The notes under the pieces were generated by a model that was not told the DNA's origin, ran no database searches, and saw only the letters and a list, made by a program, of their open reading frames with translations. Positions 1-12,100 of a stretch of 64,000 nt of DNA are shown here, piece by piece (the first letter of the stretch is position 1; each line of letters opens with the position of its first letter). This DNA is from Norana najaformis. Lineage: Eukaryota; Annelida; Clitellata; Crassiclitellata; Hormogastridae. The DNA lies in the NCBI GenBank assembly GCA_964023275.1, contig OZ029915.1, forward strand, positions 250,501 to 314,500, given 5' to 3'. Position numbers and translations under genes: made by a program.

Positions 1-2284
1 GTTTCTGCATCAACAATCTGATCTGAAGATTTATTTTCGAGTTGCAGAATATTTTCTGTTGTGAAAATTGATTGTGTATTTCTGTTTATTTGGAGTTACA
101 GAATATTATGAATTTGCTATTTATCCTAGAGCAGTTTGCAGCAAACATTTCCCATATTTGATGAGTAATAATCTCAGTTTTGGTTCGAATATATGAGAAT
201 GGACAGAAGCGCTGATGTCCTCCAGAAACACGTCTGTCTTTATGAATCAAAGCCTGGTTTCTGAATGTTCTGATAGCTTGGTGTGCTGTGCATATGGAAT
301 TCATTGTAAAATTTCTTGGTTTAACAAAGGAGGTTTTCAGTTGGTTTTCCTTGCACATTGTATTTGAAATGATTTGCTTCAAAATTAGTTGACTGAAATC
401 AGCTGTTGGAAATTGGTGCTTAAATCTGATTTTTTGCTCATTTGCTGAAATCATTCTAAATGGGAATGCAGTCTGTTGAGAAAAAACTGACTTTGCAACT
501 GCATTCTGTATTTTTTGTTACGATTTGTTACTTTTTTAATCGGATTCTGTTCACACAGAGTGAAGAGATGCAGTGTGAAATTCAGCGTTTGAGAGTGAAA
601 GTTTGGTGATGAAACTGAACATAGATATAATTCATAGTAATCTTCTCATTGTTTTATGAAAGCATCAGCTTGAATGTTGGAAAAAGAATCTCAGCATCAG
701 AAATACCTGACCAGTTCAGTTAATTATATTCCGATATAAAAATGACTTCTTTAGCACCGTTACCAGAATGCCTAAGGCATCTATCATGGTTACTTCAATT
801 GCATTTGATATTTGCTGATCGTCAGATTAATTGGGTGTTGTAACAGGCATCAATGAAATATTTATCAGAGTAAAATTGTGAAAGCAGGAACTTGGAATCA
901 AAGCGTGTAACTGGAATTTATAAATATTATTTGTCCAATAATAATGTTTGGTTCGATATTGAGGCTCACGTGTGAATCTTGCACTTGGCTCGTTTCTGTA
1001 ACTGTCCCTTTGCTTCTTCGCCAATTGTTCATCTTTTTCTGTGAGTAGGTTAGAGTGGGTCGTTCACTCATACTGTGTCTGTCAGATGCTGGCTATGCAC
1101 AAGTCTTGAGGCGCAGTTAGCGGACTAGACGAGAAGGAATTGGAAACGATTTCTAGTGCTATATAGTGAGGCTGATTATAAAATGGAGCAGACTGTTAAA
1201 TGAAACATTTTGAGTCACTGTGGGCTACGGCCTGACACACCAGATTTTGAGAGAACAACGCCACATAATACCACAGTCTGGTTGATTTGATGGCTCTCTT
1301 TGTGGAACAATGAGTTGGCAGATTTTCTAGCCATATAATTCTGTGCCACATCGCATTTCTCTCAATTCAGAATTCCGTTTGCTGATGCGAGTTTTGTGCT
1401 TTTCTTCTGTCAGTCTTTACCCAAAGACTAGTCGAATAAAAATTAACTGCTTACCGAAGTTAGTGACAGATTGTTTGCTGAGAGTTGTTTCTGCTGTGAC
1501 AGATTGGTTCAGAAAATAGCTTTTATGACAGATTGGTTAGATGAATCGTACTAGCTTTTCACTCAGATTTTTTGGCAGCTCCGTTTTGTTTTTAGGGAAC
1601 GTATGATGCGTTGTTTTGCTCAGTTCAGTGGTTGATTAACAAACTGACAGATCTGCCGAAACCCACAACAGACCGGTCCAGTTAAAGCGATTGTTTCTGT
1701 TGGCGGTAAAGGACTCGAGAGAAGTTTTTTATAGCACATTCAGCTTTTTTAACTAGTGCAAGATTTTGTATTTGCGTTTTGTTTTTATCATGTGCTGTGT
1801 TTGTGCCCCGTGTGTGTGTGATGCTTCCTTCTTTTGTGCCATACAAACAATTAACATGATTATCATAATATCTAACATGTGCATGATTACCATAATTGTA
1901 ATTACTACAGATATTGAGACACTGTGTCGTGTGTATTTTACTAGAGGCTTTTGCTGGTTGTAACACAATGAGCTTGATTTCTATCAGTTACATCAAAGTC
2001 AGAAGGACCGACTGAGAAAGGAAGAGCGTTGTGCATGTATCTACGGCTGTATTGCACTTTAGGCATAATATTCTTATACATGTAATAAGTTCAGTGCTTT
2101 AGGGTTTGCGCTTTAATTGGTACAATAAACGGTATAAAAATCCACTTCTTTCGACTTTCATCAAACTTTCTTGTCAAAGGGTCGTAAGAGCTCGTTTTAT
2201 CTGAAATCATAAATTTCTAAGCACTTCTTAAAGCCAAACGCAAGGCACCAACCACACAGGTACAGGTCCAGTCAGATGGATTCT
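1..2284. other. Intergenic stretch with no supportable gene
   Basis: Open frames here are short, lack a family resemblance I can recognise and have no convincing splice-site context. The largest, about 120 codons on the minus strand near 86-454, is rich in residues expected from AT-rich noncoding DNA. I see no RNA gene. An upstream noncoding exon of the bZIP gene at 4.6 kb could lie in this region, but I cannot place one. Confidence 0.5.
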
Positions 2285-3112
2285 CCACAGATACAGTGTG
2301 AAGCTCGTAATCATTAGCTCAAGGTTTCTACAGCACCTAACGAAAGCTAAGTCGTAGGAACCCAGGTGCTCAGTCAAAAAAAAATAGGCTGGAAGGATTT
2401 GGTTCCAGGTCAAGATCCAAGAGTTGGGCAGGCAGGCAGTGGGACGGCCATGGTCGATGGTGTTTGGAACTGGAGCAGAAAGAGCCGTAAGAGGAAGAAT
2501 CGGGACAGGATGTGTGGAAGAGGAATATTTGCAGTTTTGTGTGACAGACCTGCAGAGAAATTGCAAGGGGTGAAGTGTTGGTGAGTTCGTATGACAGCCA
2601 GATAATTGTAATTCTGGTGGGAGTTTATTCCAAAGGTGCGGGGCAGCTGTGGAGTGTGTTTGGTTTCTGGGAGACCCGACAGAAATGGAGGAAGATTGGT
2701 GGGTTATGTTTAAGTTGAGAGAAATGGGAAGGCTGAAGAGCGGTTGAACTGGGGCAGCTGTGGAGTGTGTTTGGTTTCTGGGAGACCCGACAGAAATGGA
2801 GGAAGATTGGTGGGTTATGTTTAAGTTGAGAGAAATGGGAAGGCTGAAGAGCGGTTGAACTGGGGCAGCTGTGGAGTGTGTTTGGTTTCTGGGAGACCCG
2901 ACAGAAATGGAGGAAGATTGGTGGGTTATGTTTAAGTTGAGAGAAATGGGAAGGCTGAAGAGCGGTTGCATTGGGGTAGGATTTCTTGAGGTTAGACTTC
3001 AGTTTTGAATGAAAAGCCTTGGGAGCGACAGCTGTTGCTGAGGTGAATGATAGAACGGGCGGAGAACGTTGAAAGATTCGTAAGTCGATGTTTGAAGAAC
3101 TGTTGTGTTCAT
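2285..3112 (-). mobile_element. LINE 3' fragment (CR1/L2/Jockey-like family A), antisense
   Basis: Read on the minus strand, this encodes the tail of a non-LTR retrotransposon polyprotein, including the typical LWNKLPPEL motif. It then runs into the family's 3' noncoding end, whose plus-strand image starts near 2290 with a stretch about genes of the form cgtaatc...ctcaaggtttctacagc. The same 3' end recurs at about 15.0, 20.6, 22.3, 39.3, 42.5 and 43.4 kb, and a coding-side piece lies near 63.4 kb. This copy has an internal triplication (separate entry). It is 5'-truncated, as LINE copies usually are, with no endonuclease domain. Confidence 0.75.
2640..2972 (-). repeat. Three tandem copies of a 111-bp unit inside a LINE fragment
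   Basis: The unit begins ggggcagctgtggagtgtgt at 2640, 2751 and 2862, so the period is exactly 111 bases. The copies look almost identical by eye. Because 111 is 37 codons, the minus-strand LINE frame stays open through all three copies, giving a 37-residue protein repeat containing QPLFSLPISLNLN. The unit corresponds to the region just upstream of the LWNKLPPEL motif of the LINE tail. Confidence 0.93.
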
Positions 3113-3118
3113 TTATTC

Positions 3119-3146
3119 TGTGTGTGTGTGTGTGTGTGTGTGTGTA
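3119..3146. repeat. (TG)n microsatellite
   Basis: An uninterrupted TG dinucleotide run follows the LINE fragment. Confidence 0.95.
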
Positions 3147-3149
3147 TAC

Positions 3150-4616
3150 AAGTTAATCAGTTAAAAAGTTAAAAAAAAACTACGCTACAAATTGGACGAG
3201 TCGACAGTTCGAATCCCGATCACTGACAACTTCGGAAGTTAGTCAACACGTTTGAATTGGAAATTTCAAGTTGAGTTTGGACACAAATTTCAATTATCCA
3301 AGTCTAGGATCTGCATTAGAACAAAGCACGTTTTCTAATAACTCTAAGTGTCACTTCGTAGAACGGCATGAAGTACGCTTCTTACGCTAGATTCAAGTGA
3401 ATAAGTAAGTAATTGAATGAACGTGGCTGACATAGCAACCTTCAAAAGAAATCCAATAAAAACTACTCATCGTAAAGATACATAGCATTATTCCAACAGT
3501 CAAAGTGATTTTGTAAAAGATTATGCAAAAGAAGGCGAGTGTCGCGTGTCATTTGATCTTTAGTTTCATTCATCATTTTAGAATAGTTCGCCATGGATGC
3601 CATCTGTCTGAATCTGGTATGGATAGCGTCTCAGGCCAATTCCGATGAAATGAGTCAGTTGGATTGCGTAATCAGTGGGAAGCGAAGTTGTTGATGAAAT
3701 ATATTTCACAATTTAATCATTTCAAAGTTCTGTTTCCGTTCATCTAGCGACGATTTCTTAAGTGGACGAAAGGGCGCTTGCTGTGTGATCACGCAATCTT
3801 TTAAAATTCGGTAGTGACTGGGCATTAAATTCAAAGGACTAATATGATGCACTGATAGTTTTCAATAATTGGACTTCAATTCACTCCGTAGTAGCGATGC
3901 TAACTTTCTAAGCCAAATTTAGTCACCCGACAAAATTTCATAGTAACGATGAGAGTTTAGAAGTTTCCACTTAACTTACTAGTCAGGAATATAATTCTTC
4001 AGTTTAAAATGAAATCTATATCGCCCAGCGACTCGTTTAGTTTTCACTACATAACAGGTACGTTTTCGTTTTCGCAATTTTATGCATGCTAATTTTTCAG
4101 CCCAAGAAAATGTTGAAATCTGATGTTTTTGCAGTTTGTTTTGGTGTGACTGATATTGGTATGGTATTTCAGGGATATATTTATTGATGTTGGTATAGTC
4201 TTTCAAGGATGGGTAAAAGTGAACAAAGTTGTTTGATAATGGGACATGCATGAATCTTCAGGGATTCGATGAACTTGATGAAATAAATTCCACTCGCAAG
4301 AATATATACTGGTTTCATATTTAATTAATTAAATCATTTTAAACCGAGAAGACAGTATACCAGTTTGATTTTAAAATATTTCTGCTACTTCAAATGTATA
4401 ATGTTATAAACCTGTATCAGCCGTATCATGCCATGGTATTTGAATGCGTAATCTCATGTCACCAGATAACACTAACCACAGGGAACCAGTTTCAGTCATC
4501 TGTAGAGTTAGTTGACTAAAGGTCTGTCTTTGCTTTGCGGAATAATCTCTCTCCTCCATCTGCCTAAACCCATGCATCATTTCGTCAGGTTGACATTGGC
4601 ATCCGCTTATTTTTAG
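3150..4616. other. Intergenic or upstream intron of the bZIP gene; one tRNA-like B-box
   Basis: No coding frame is convincing. Around 3200-3222 the sequence agttcgaatcccgatc resembles a Pol III B-box (GGTTCGANNCC), as in the head of a tRNA-derived SINE, but I see no clear A-box or tRNA fold. Since the bZIP exon starts at a splice acceptor, some or all of this stretch should be its upstream intron. Confidence 0.4.
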
Positions 4617-5029
4617 TGAGCGACAACAGCAACAGCAGAGATCTCTATGGACAAGACGAAGGCAGTGAGACAGACAGCTCTGTGTCAAGCATCGGCGAGT
4701 ACTCAGCCAAGGAGAACAAGCCACAGCTGATCGGCACCAGCGGTTCCATTGGGTCTGGAGCAAGACGACTACGTCAGGCATACAACAAGTCAAGCGAAGA
4801 ATACCACAGGCGCCGAGAACGCAACAACCTGGCCGTGAGAAAGAGCCGTGACAAAGCGAAGCAGAAACAGAAGGAATCACTGCATCGTCTGCAGGAGCTG
4901 ACAGCCGAGAACAAACGCCTCCAGCTGAAAGCAGAGCTGCTCATGAAGGAGCTTGTCGTTCTGAAGGGTCTCTTTCCAACCATTGGCGAAACTCCACCAC
5001 CTGAGGTTGACCAGTTCCTCGCTGAATAG
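4617..5029 (+). CDS. CEBPG-like: C/EBP gamma-like bZIP transcription factor, terminal coding exon
   Basis: This exon encodes about 137 residues of a C/EBP-family bZIP protein, a nuclear DNA-binding dimer. An acidic, serine-rich N-terminal part precedes a basic region with RRRERNNLAVRKSRDKAK, which carries the family's NNxAVxKSR core. A leucine zipper follows, with heptad leucines through LHRLQELTAENKRLQLK and the C/EBP-type ending KELVVLKGLF. The protein ends about 20 residues later, and this short tail plus the lack of long activation domains favours the gamma subtype. There is no in-frame ATG before the basic region. The frame opens right after ttatttttag, a good splice acceptor, and the first two bases are TG. 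If the previous exon ends in A, the start codon ATG is split by the intron (A|TG AGC GAC). A possible poly(A) signal AATAAA lies at 5724. Confidence 0.88.
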
Positions 5030-8010
5030 CCAGCCGTATCATGATGCTGTTGTGGCTCACGGAAACAGCCTTCTTTTAAAAATTTTTATATGTTAAAGAT
5101 TTTTCCATATATAGCTAACAGCAATCTTAATTTCTAAAATATAATGTTTAATCAATTTTGCGATAATCCAAAGCAGAAGTGGAAAGCCCAGTTTTCTTTA
5201 GAAATAATGATAAGTTGAATTGTAAACTTGAAACCTACTTTTAAACTGAGCTGGTAGCGACTGGCGTTTTGAGAAATTTCTTCTGTAGCCTTTGTTGTAG
5301 TGACTAAGTGTAGATTGAAGTATACAAAAATCTGTTAGCTAAATGCTGGTCTAATTAGCCATCGCAGAGATTCACTTATCACGCGCTAAAACGTCTTGGA
5401 TGGCAAGAGATGTGCTATCAAAATTTGCCTAAACTGTCGCTGATAGAAGGTTAGTAGTGGGAAGTTTTTCTACTCGGTTGTTGACTTAGACCAGAATCAA
5501 AGGCAAAACTGAAATTTATAGAATCTAATGAAAACATGTTCAAAGCCTATTTCTCATATACAGTCCTTTCCACTAGATGACTGTGCTTTAACTGCTTTGA
5601 AATCGTGACAGTTGCCTGAATATCCCTTACAAGATATACTTTTGCCAAACACTACTTAATTAAGTTGCTGATTTTTGTTTTGCTTCAGTTTTCTTGTTGA
5701 ATGTTGACGAGCACATTATTCACAATAAAACCATTTACACGAGTGTGTCAAAATCATGACATTTTTAACATTCATAATGACTTCATTAAGACAAATCGAT
5801 TTCCGCTGCAATTAATTAGCCTCGTTATTGTTTGAAACGGTGATCCATACTATGAATCAGGCACTGCAAGCTGACCGATAACATCAATGCAGCTGATGGC
5901 AGACGTGGGATATGTTGTGGGTAAACTGTAAATATCTGAATTAATTCGTAAGGCAGCAGTATGGCAATGTTCAGTATGGCAATGTGTTCATTCAGAAGAC
6001 CTAAATCTGTTTGGACAAAACATTTTCCCAGGACATAAAGGGGTCAAATTACACACCTTTCCAGTAGAAAAAGGAACCAGAATTTGCAGACACATAGAAC
6101 ACTGTACATGTGAAATAATCAGAATTGGATAACGGCAATGAGATTCCCAACTTCCTCTGCACTCCCTACCCATGTATTCCAGCTGAGAAAGAAACTGCAA
6201 TGGGAAACTATGCAGCCTGTGAGTGTAATAAAAACAATATACACTGTAAAATAATCATGTATATATAAATGCATGTATGTATATACACGCACAAATGAAG
6301 TCGAGTAAAATGCATGTTAAATCCATTGAAACTAATCAGTCAATTAATCTCGCACCTTGGCTGCATCAGAGAAAGCTTCAAGGGTTTTATCACTATCAAA
6401 CCAGACTTAACGAGAACACGATGAAAACTTACCTAATTCTTTGTTTATGAATTACTGACCTTCATAAGTTCTTAATAAGATGCACATTTGTGCTGGGGAA
6501 ACAAGTCTAAAAGTCTTTTAAAATAAATGCACATTTCCTATGAAACACTTAGTCTACTTGTTGAACAGAAACTGGCTGAGGCCAAACTTTAAAACAGACT
6601 GTATGAAAACCAAACCCCATCTCCTGCAACTGACAATGTTTAGAAATCCCTAGTAGTAGTTGACTAATCTTGTGCTGTTGTGTAGGTTGTCGTTTATACA
6701 CTTACAGCACAGCACGAGGAACTGCCTTCCTCCTTTTTCATTCAAGCTCCTGTTAAAGCCATGATAAATACATTAGCAGCAATTCAGTCCAGGGAGCTGT
6801 GGTGTAGTGCTGACTTCCAGCCAAAGATCAGGCAGAGATAGATAACACTAAAATATATTAACAATTTCTATTTACAAATGGCCATGTGGCTTGACTAACA
6901 CAGTTTAAGACAAGTCAGTTATTATTATGAAATGGTTATTTGGTTAAAACATTTATTCAAACAACTCATCAGATGCAAAAACTTTAGTTGTCTCAGATGC
7001 AGATGTGAATGTTTGCAGGGGCCAGAATGACGCAAAGGCCAGAGTCAAATGATGCATTCCAACTGTTTATCACTACAAAAACAGGTGTGAGAATTTTGTG
7101 CCCAAGTATCGATGTTTACTTTCTGCCTGGCTGGACAAAAACAACAGTTGCCTGACTGATCATGAAACTGTAGATTTTCACAAAGAACTCCTCCAAAGTC
7201 GTGCTTTCTGTCAAGCTTATTCATAAATGAATTCACACACCGTCCTCTTGGATAACTTAACATAAAAATTACAAAGTAATTATAGGACACCAGAGCACAT
7301 GATATGAACCGCGTCCAAAGACAAATGGGCAAACTCGAATAACTTGAGCACAAATTTATGAAATTCAAATTGAAGTAAAATGTTTCTTTTTTAACTTATA
7401 TGCTGTTAACAATTTTTAGCAATGGTCCCTTTAAAATGACATCATATTATTACATAATTTCACTAAAACTGATAATGGCTTTCAGTGTATTATTGATGCT
7501 GCAGTTGGGAAGTGGCATATTAGCCTTTGTACTGCCCAGGCCAACAGGGGACATTCTGAACATCTAGACACTGTAGCATTGTGCGACACTAGACAATGTG
7601 ACAAGAAAACGTGGACACATTAACCATATTATACGAGTGTATTGCATATGAATCTGTTTTTTACAGCTGACGAATTCATTCTACAAAGCAGTCATGAAAT
7701 TGAGTGATGGCTATACGTAAATTCAAAACCATCCAAAGTTCTCAGAAGTTTCTGACTGCAAGGTGTTTGGTTGTACAACTATCAACTCCAGCCACAACAA
7801 AATAATTCCATAGCCACGTGACATATTTACAAGGCATGTAAAGAAGTTGGTTAACTATTTCTTCAAAGCAGTTCTAAAGGTTTAGCTGCCTCGAGTGGTC
7901 GGAGGCCTTGGCCTACAGGTTGGCCTGTCCTCCCTGCTGCCGGCCCTGGACTGGCCAAGCACATCCTAAAATCTGTCCATGTGGGCTACACAGGGTGAAA
8001 TACGTACACG
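5030..8010. other. 3' untranslated region, then intergenic DNA with no recognised gene
   Basis: The first about 700 bases probably belong to the bZIP 3' UTR (AATAAA at 5724-5729). The rest has only short frames without family resemblance. A minus-strand frame at 7045-7368 of about 107 codons has no splice context or motif I trust. Confidence 0.45.
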
Positions 8011-8046
8011 TAATAATAATAATAATAAAATAATAATAATAATAAT
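8011..8046. repeat. (AAT)n microsatellite
   Basis: AAT/TAA trinucleotides are interrupted once. Similar runs occur near 22.77, 24.08, 30.88 and 51.72 kb, often beside a TATATAGCRCC-type element end. Confidence 0.9.
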
Positions 8047-8181
8047 TGAAAGAAGAGGCAGAAAACTCTTGTTAGCAGTGATTTTAAGATCAGTCAAACG
8101 CCGAGAAGCAAGCAATTCGACATCAGAAGATGGACCGAGTAAGAAGGACCATCATCCTGTAAAGAATTCCTGCTCCCAAAG

Positions 8182-8440
8182 CTATGCCCCTTCAGCATCC
8201 TCTTCATCCTCATCCGCTTCCTTCGTCAGCATCTTCGAACTGGTCGTTGTCGATGCTTCGATAGGAGAATGGGGAACAGGACAAAGGCCTCCAGTGTGCA
8301 TTGGATCGGCAAGTGTTGACTCTGGGTGCATGCCAGGCGGCTGGCACAAACGAAATGATGGGCGGAAGGTCTTTGGAAGAACAATTCTGACGTAAGTCGG
8401 CCTTTGACGATTCACTCACTGCCTCTGTCAGATACGGCAA
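8182..8440 (-). other. GC-richer block open on both strands; possible unassigned exon
   Basis: This block is clearly richer in GC than its surroundings. It carries two overlapping minus-strand frames, one ending TKEADEDEEDAEGA and the other FEDADEGSG, plus a plus-strand frame. The minus-strand frames look more protein-like, with proline-rich sequence and an acidic C-terminus, but I recognise no family. The LRR gene upstream on this strand already ends at 9149, so this would be a separate gene. It could equally be chance openness in a GC-rich block. Confidence 0.2.
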
Positions 8441-9148
8441 TTCAACAGAAAGAGCAAGATTAAATACACATACTGTTTCAACTGATTCAGCTCAACACAC
8501 GCTCTGCCATATCTCACTGGTGCCCTACTTGGCTAGTCACTGTTTATATTTACACACTTAGTGTTAGGTCTGAAATCACTCAACCATGACGAAGGCAGCT
8601 GATTGGCTAGTTTAAAAGGCAGGAAAGAGTGGAACCGAAAAAAGATTGGGCAGTTTATAAAATGAGAAGCGAGTAGAGTTGGGTCGCCCGCAGTGCAAGG
8701 GCAAGGGTCGATATCTATACGGCTTTTATTAAACGGAAATGAGTTTGTGAACTTTTTGTGATTCTTGATGTTCTCACTTGATTCAAATAAACATTATTTA
8801 TAATTATACATCACTGCGTTTTTGATTCTGTTAATGCCGCCAACATAATCGATGGAGTAGAAAACAAATCCAACAGAGGCTTCTCGGTCAGACAGAACTT
8901 GCGTTATATAGGAAATATTATGTTTACCTGTGAATCAGAATTTGACCACTAAGGTGACCACTTAGTTTTACCCATCACGATAACAGTGCTCCCCCCAACA
9001 GTGCAACAGTCTCCTCAAGCAAAACCATTTTCCCTTTTCAGCTGCTCAGTTTCAACAGCTGAATGGCAAATCTTCAATAAAAAAGGAAGAACAGTCAGTA
9101 AACATATAAATGCAAACAAGAGAAACAAATAACGACCCTCAAGAGATA

Positions 9149-12100
9149 CTAACCACTGTCCACAAAAGGATTATTTTCCAAGATCTCTTTATCCCAATCC
9201 TCTTCCTCCTCCTCTTCCTTCTCTGTTGAGCTGTTGGCCTTTGCTGTACTGCTGCCTGGTCTAGAACTGTTGTCCTCATCTGCCTGGCCTTCTGTCCCTG
9301 AATTGTCCTCAATTGTTCCATCCCAAGTGTCCTTACTGCCAACGGGAGAGCCATCTCGGCTTAGGCTCTCAAAGTTCTCTAACCAATCAGTCTCTTTGCA
9401 GCAATAAGCAGTCTGCTAAAAAACGTAAAAACATTCACAATCACGATCAAGCCAATTCCGTTAGTCTCTGAAAATAATAATCACTCAGCCAATTAAATAC
9501 TCACCTGGTCATTTAAATAGTCCACTTAGATATTTTATCAGTTATGTAATCTACTGGTCACTGATTAAAACTAGGTACTTGGCCATAACCACTTTGAATT
9601 AAAATGGAGAAAATGTAGCAACTGAAGCCAAATAAAAAATTTTCATAAAGTTCTTAATTATTTCAGTAAGAAGTCTTGTACATCATACTTACTAAACTTA
9701 TTCTTGGCTTTATTGTTTGAATTCGATTTCCACTTATTGTCAACTGCAGTGAGCTGTCTTTAAAACAATTCTAAAAGACAAAACATGACAAGCATGAAGC
9801 ACTGCAAAGATCCTTCTTTTACGTCCTAAAACTACACTCCTCTCACCATCCAATGTATTATGGTGAAGGTCTTGTAGAGGCCTTCAGACTGTGTCCAATT
9901 CAAATCTGTTCAATTCTGTCTGAAGCAAAACCTATTCTAAGAGATGCTCATGTTTGGAACCAGCTAAAAAAAGACAAATACTCAAGAGATCACTGATTAA
10001 CCTACTGTTAAATCTCACCTCGTCAAGACTGAGACATTTTAGTCGTGCAAAGCTTTGCAGGAAGAGAGGCAACTCAGTCAACATGTTGGAAGATAGATCG
10101 AGATGATGAAGCAGAGACAGTTGACAGAACGACTGCGGCAGTTCAGCCAACTGCAAGAAAAAACAAATTCATATCAAATGTGTTACATCAACAACGTTTA
10201 CCATTTTTCAGAAATTACGGCCGTTTCAAAAATCCAAGTTCATCACAGGAAGTACTGAAGACACCAATTTCAAACAGTAACACAGCTCCTGATATCTAAG
10301 AACGGTAGCCTATTGGACTGAACGCTCGGCTTGTACCGCAGACAGTACACTTTCGAGCCTCAACAGAGAAAGTTATCGTGTAGGGACCTTGAGCAAGTCC
10401 TTGACTCACAGCTGCTCAGCACCAACGGTTGATGCTTAGTCATTAAACAGTGGTGCTTAACAAAAGTAGAAATCATAATTCCCAACATAACAGTGTATTA
10501 GTAAAATGCTCCAGATGAGTCTGAGCTAGGAACAAGGAGAGTATCAGTTGCTTAGGCCAGTTTCCAAGACACAGCCACAGCACTTCATTTTCTTGGGTTT
10601 AGCATAGAAGGATGTGTGGACAGTCCTCTCCCTCATTATCTGATCCTCCCACCAAATACTACAGTTGAAGTACACATATCATAAGGTTCAGGACTTTTAT
10701 ATAGCACCTCTTTACAAAAGAACTGTTCCACTAAATGCAAACCAACATGTATTGTTCCTTGTTTACCCGATTGCGGTCCAAATGGAGTTCTTCCAGTCTG
10801 GAAAGGTTACCAAAGTCAGATGGAAGAAGTTCCAGCAGATTCATCGATAGAACCAGGTACTTGAGAGACATCAGCTGACAAAATGACTGTGGAAGATCAT
10901 GCAGTTCGTTGGCACCTGTTTGTGAAACAGTCAATCAACCCACCCATCAATCGATGAATTGATCAATCAATCCGTCAATATATAAATCAACCATCCAATC
11001 TGTCAAACACTCAATCAATCAGTCAATAAGTCATCAATAAAACAGTAACTGAACTACAACAACTAAAGAACTGAATCACAGAGCGAGTCTCACAACTACC
11101 TTCTAGACAAGCAGTGCATCTACATAACCATGGGATGAAAATGAAGACCCTTCTAGAAGAAGTCGCCCTAAGCTCTCGGGTCTGTTTACAAGAGGTGCAG
11201 ACGAGAAAAGACCAACAGCAATTTGTTCCTGTTGCCATGCACTGTAAATATCAATCATGATGCTTGGTGATAACTACCTGATTCTGGCTTTTCTTTTGTT
11301 ATTTGCCAACACAAAAGTTTATAGCACACTGAGCACCTCTGATTAGTTTCTGCTGAGGCAGCACTGTACAAAATTTACAATTACAATTATTGGTCAAGTT
11401 TATCTAACAGATTATTGACTTTAGTAACGACCTACCAAGGTTCAGCCATTCAAGGTTCTTCAAACATCCAAAGTCTTCTGGCAGCTCTTCCAGGCGGATG
11501 TTGTACAGATCAACGTGCCTCAGACGTTCAAGGTAGCCAAAATGCAGCGGCAGTTGCCAAATCCAGTTGTACACTGCTGAACTGGTATTTGAATGAGTTG
11601 GTAACTGAGCCTGCACGTTTTCGCCATTGCCTAAATTCAGCCACTCTAAATTCTCCAGATCAACTATGCTGTTAGTAACATTTCGAATGAAGTTTCTGCC
11701 AAGGCTAAGAACTCGCAGCCGTCGACAGCTGCTCGAAAAAGAGTCAGAAAGCGGGCTGCCTGTGAGATGATTTTGTTCAAGTCGAAGCTCCTCTAGGGCT
11801 GGCAGATTTTCTATCCAAGTCGGAAGCAGTCTCAACTGATTGTTCGCAACATAGAGCTGCCTCAGGTTCTGTAAGCACTGCAGCTTATCAGGCAAACAAG
11901 TCAGCAAATTGTTTGAAACGTCGAGACATTCAAGGGTCGAAAGACAAGTCACAGACTCGGGCAGACTGACCAATCCATTCGAAGACAGATTCAAACTCTT
12001 TAATTGAACAAGAAATCCAAAACTGTGTGAAAGAACTTTAAGCTGATTACCACTCAAATCAACCAATCTCAAGTTCTCCAAACGGCCAAATATCTGTGGA

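Noticed and set aside
2228..2971. A 247-codon minus-strand frame with three 37-residue repeats, at first glance a repeat protein
   Set aside because: Its end carries the LINE polyprotein motif LWNKLPPEL and the family A 3' end. It is a retroelement fragment with an internal triplication.
3119..3146. CRISPR array or other prokaryotic features
   Set aside because: The sequence is a eukaryotic genome with spliced genes. The only regular arrays are microsatellites and the LINE triplication.
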